Below, piece after piece: positions 30,154-32,130 of a DNA stretch of 32,130 bases. The stretch lies in the NCBI GenBank assembly GCA_903933715.1, contig CAIZLD010000066.1:1-32130 (forward strand). The letters run 5' to 3'. The DNA is from an uncultured Spartobacteria bacterium. GTDB taxonomy: Bacteria > Verrucomicrobiota > Verrucomicrobiia > Chthoniobacterales > Chthoniobacteraceae. Made by a program: the position numbers and the translations under genes. How positions within the stretch are numbered: position 1 is the first letter of the stretch; every line of letters starts with the position of its first letter. Under the pieces are notes generated by a model that had not been told where the DNA came from, did no database searches, and worked only from the letters and a program-made list of their open reading frames with translations.

Positions 30154-30182
30154 AGAATAGCGTGGGAAGCTCCCCTTTGCAA
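30154..30182 (-). promoter_or_regulatory. Promoter of the MIF-EamA pair, leaderless arrangement
   Basis: On the minus strand: TTGCAA (30182-30177), 17 bases, TATTCT (30159-30154). The ATG at 30146 starts 7 bases after the -10 box. Confidence 0.55.
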
Positions 30183-30230
30183 AACCGCAAAATGAGGCCG
30201 ATTGGCCGGGGGTCGCCGTAATCATTACAA

Positions 30231-31901
30231 ATGCAGAATTCGCCCTTCCAAAGATTCACTGAGGATGCGGAGCTTTCTCCGCTGGAACGCATCGACCGGG
30301 CCATCGCTTCGGTGCCGCCGGGCCATCCTCTGCAACGCGAGTTGATCGACCTGCGCAAATCCGTTTCGCAGACCGAGGGAACGATGCAGGAGGCACAGCA
30401 AGCCTTGGAGAAAATGGAGCAGATCATCCAGAAGCTCAGTGCGCCCGCCAACCGGATCGGAACCTTCCTGGGCGCGCCCAATGCGGAAACGGCCCAAATC
30501 ATCGTCGGCGGAGCGGATTATTACTGCAACGCCGATCCCCGGCTCTCGCTTGCCTCGCTCCAACGCGGCACGCGGGTGCTGCTCAACGAGGCGTTCGCGA
30601 TCGTGGGGGATCTCGGGTTCGACACTTCCGGCCCGGTGGCGAAAGTGGCCGAGGTGATCGGAGCTGACCGCCTGCGCGTGGGGACCGAGCACGGGGTGCA
30701 ATCGATTGTCCTTCAGCGCGGGGCCGATCTGGTTTCCGCGACGATCAAGGCGGGAGACGAGGTGCGGGTCGATTCCAATTTCCGCGTTGCGGTGGAGCTT
30801 CTTTCCCGCTCCAGGGGGGACGATTTTTACCTGGCGGATGTGCCGGAGCTGCCCTGGGAAAAAGTCGGGGGCCAGGAGGAGGCGCTTCAAGCGATCAAGG
30901 ACGCCGTGGAACTACCGCTTTTGCACCGGGAATTGTTTCAACGGTTCCACCATCAAACGCCCAAAGGATTCCTGCTCTACGGCCCCCCCGGATGCGGCAA
31001 GACGTTGATCGGCAAGGCGACCGCTTATAACTTGACTGCCAAGCTTCAGGAGACGACTGGAGCACAAGTAAAAGAGTGCTTCATGCATATCAAAGGGCCG
31101 GAAATTTTGAACATGTGGGTGGGGGAGAGCGAACGGATTGTGCGCGAAATCTTTGCAACGGCCCGCGAGAAGAAGCGGGAAGGGTTCCTCCCGTTCCTGT
31201 TCATTGACGAGGCGGAGAGCGTTCTCGGAACGCGCCGGGCTTCCCGTTATTCCAATATCCTTTCCACGCTGGTTCCGATGTTTTGCGCGGAGATGGACGG
31301 GATCGAATCGCTCAATGACGTCGTCATCATTCTGGCTTCCAACCGGGCGGATTTGATCGATCCGGCGATTTTGCGTCCGGGCCGTATTGACCGAAAGATC
31401 AAGGTGAACCGGCCCGACCGGGATGGCTCCCGCGAAATCTACAAGATCTATCTCACGCCCGATCTGCCGTACGATCCGGCGTTGGTTGCGCAATCGGGGA
31501 GCGTCTCGGCGACAGTGGATCGGCTCGTGGAAGGGCTCATCGAGACTCAATTCTCGCGAAGGGAGGAAAGCCGGTTTTTGGAGGTGACGTTGCGCAGCGG
31601 GAAAAAAGAGGTGCTCTACCGGGGCGACCTGGTGAGCGGCGCGATCATCGCCTCGATTGTGGAACGGGCCAAGGGGCTTGCCATCAAGCGGGCCATCGCG
31701 AGCGGTTGCACGGAGGGGATCAGCGAGCAGGATTTGCGGTGGTCGCTGGAGGCCGAATATTCCGAGAACGATATTTTCCCGCCCACGGACATCACCGAGG
31801 ATTGGCTCAAGCTGCTCGATTACGATTCGGAAAATGTCGTGCGCATCCAGCCGGTGCGGCCGGGCCTGGCGCACTCCGCGGTTAACCCGAACGTGGTCTG
31901 A
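30231..31901 (+). CDS. arc: Proteasomal AAA+ ATPase, Mpa/ARC type
   Basis: A 556-aa hexameric unfoldase related to mycobacterial Mpa. The N-terminal coiled coil is short (about 43-72). Two OB-like domains follow (about 75-195; SLASLQRGTRVLLNEAFAIV and IKAGDEVRVDS). The AAA+ module has Walker A GPPGCGKT (251-258), pore loop MWVGES (295-300), Walker B LPFLFIDEAES (D326, E327), sensor-1 ASNR (N371) and arginine-finger region LRPGRIDR. The Mpa-specific block FLEVTLRSGKKEVLYRGDLVSGAII is also present. Mpa feeds Pup-tagged proteins to the 20S proteasome; in several Gram-negative phyla a Pup-like tag (UBact) replaces Pup. The C terminus here (AVNPNVV) lacks the penultimate Tyr (QYL in Mtb) that docks to the proteasome. 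No proteasome, Dop/PafA or tag gene is in the window. The symbol denotes the family. Confidence 0.93.
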   Translation: MQNSPFQRFTEDAELSPLERIDRAIASVPPGHPLQRELIDLRKSVSQTEGTMQEAQQALEKMEQIIQKLSAPANRIGTFLGAPNAETAQIIVGGADYYCNADPRLSLASLQRGTRVLLNEAFAIVGDLGFDTSGPVAKVAEVIGADRLRVGTEHGVQSIVLQRGADLVSATIKAGDEVRVDSNFRVAVELLSRSRGDDFYLADVPELPWEKVGGQEEALQAIKDAVELPLLHRELFQRFHHQTPKGFLLYGPPGCGKTLIGKATAYNLTAKLQETTGAQVKECFMHIKGPEILNMWVGESERIVREIFATAREKKREGFLPFLFIDEAESVLGTRRASRYSNILSTLVPMFCAEMDGIESLNDVVIILASNRADLIDPAILRPGRIDRKIKVNRPDRDGSREIYKIYLTPDLPYDPALVAQSGSVSATVDRLVEGLIETQFSRREESRFLEVTLRSGKKEVLYRGDLVSGAIIASIVERAKGLAIKRAIASGCTEGISEQDLRWSLEAEYSENDIFPPTDITEDWLKLLDYDSENVVRIQPVRPGLAHSAVNPNVV

Positions 31902-31918
31902 GTGGGCCTCACTTTTTT
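31901..31918 (+). terminator. Short terminator directly after the Mpa/ARC gene
   Basis: A 5-bp stem AGTGG/TCACT (one G-U pair) with loop GCC, then six Ts. It starts at the last base of the stop codon. The stem is short, but position and T-run fit Rho-independent termination, so readthrough into a downstream proteasome operon seems limited. Confidence 0.45.
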
Positions 31919-31927
31919 ATGTCTCTC

Positions 31928-31949
31928 GCAAAGACGCAAAGACGCAAAG
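31928..31949. repeat. GCAAAGAC tandem repeat
   Basis: Two full copies of GCAAAGAC and one partial (GCAAAG) in tandem at an 8-bp period. It lies in the repeat-rich tail after the Mpa/ARC gene. There is no coding meaning. Confidence 0.6.
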
Positions 31950-31982
31950 GGAAGGAATGGCCCCGTGAGTTCTCGTGCTTCT

Positions 31983-32130
31983 CGTTCCCAAGTTGCACTT
32001 CGCAGACCTCGCCAGGCAATCCGGCCATTGAGTGTCGAAGCCCCGTGCTTCCCACCCGCAGAACCCACCGAAAGTCAGACGTTCCCAAGTGCAACTTGGG
32101 AACGAGGGGAGGATTAGACGTTCCCAAGTG
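31983..32130. repeat. CGTTCCCAA repeat cluster
   Basis: At least three copies of the CGTTCCCAAGT word occur (31983, 32080 and 32119). The middle one forms a perfect hairpin (CGTTCCCAAGT at 32080-32090, 3-nt loop, complement at 32094-32104) followed by AGG, as in copy 1 near the window start. The last copy runs off the window end, so the cluster probably continues. Confidence 0.75.

Noticed and set aside
31902-32130. Pup/UBact-like small gene after the Mpa/ARC gene
   Set aside because: All frames here translate repeat sequence; none is a short acidic protein ending in Gly-Gln or Gly-Glu.

Overview
This 32.1 kb chromosomal window of about 60% GC most likely comes from a Gram-negative member of the PVC group, and Verrucomicrobiota fits best. 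The evidence is a tripartite envelope efflux pump and lipoproteins (so an outer membrane), an Mpa/ARC-type proteasomal ATPase outside Actinobacteria, weak use of Shine-Dalgarno sites, and dispersed palindromic repeats at gene ends. No rRNA, phage, CRISPR or transposase gene is visible. The phylum call is inference and moderate.

Left part (1-8133): a metal-response island. A leftward operon encodes a small single-pass membrane protein, a periplasmic metal-sensor-like protein and an ECF sigma factor. This has the logic of cnrY-cnrX-cnrH. Divergent from it are a small secreted heavy-metal-binding-domain protein and a complete CusC-CusB-CusA-type RND pump with the three Cu/Ag methionines conserved. 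The 187 bp between the divergent genes carries two mirror-image copies of one promoter-like element with identical spacing (CAAGGG-N15-GTGTTTTA). This suggests that one sigma factor fires both arms. This regulated module is the best candidate for an undescribed system in the window.

Middle-left (8134-14741): tRNA-Leu(UAG), an exported protein with ten PVGE-type repeats, an ArnT/PMT-like glycosyltransferase, three envelope or stress-type small proteins (PRC-barrel protein, a 110-aa secreted protein, DUF1440-like membrane protein), a DUF1328 miniprotein and a CaCA cation exchanger.

Middle (14898-21028): a GNAT/FemAB-like protein, a SAM methyltransferase, a YfhO-like giant membrane protein, a GGQ release-factor-like protein and glucosamine-6-phosphate deaminase. 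Two copies of a multi-hairpin repeat element lie exactly at gene ends here. A third copy lies near 26 kb.

Right part (21032-32130): a grpE-dnaJ-rsmE-AEC transporter operon, a STAS protein, a lipoprotein, a GmhA-like SIS isomerase, ThiH, a PlsC-like acyltransferase, a MIF-like tautomerase with an EamA permease, and an orphan Mpa/ARC AAA+ ATPase followed by a terminator and repeats. Several genes here have sigma70-type -10 boxes only 7-10 bp upstream of the start codon, which predicts leaderless or near-leaderless mRNAs.
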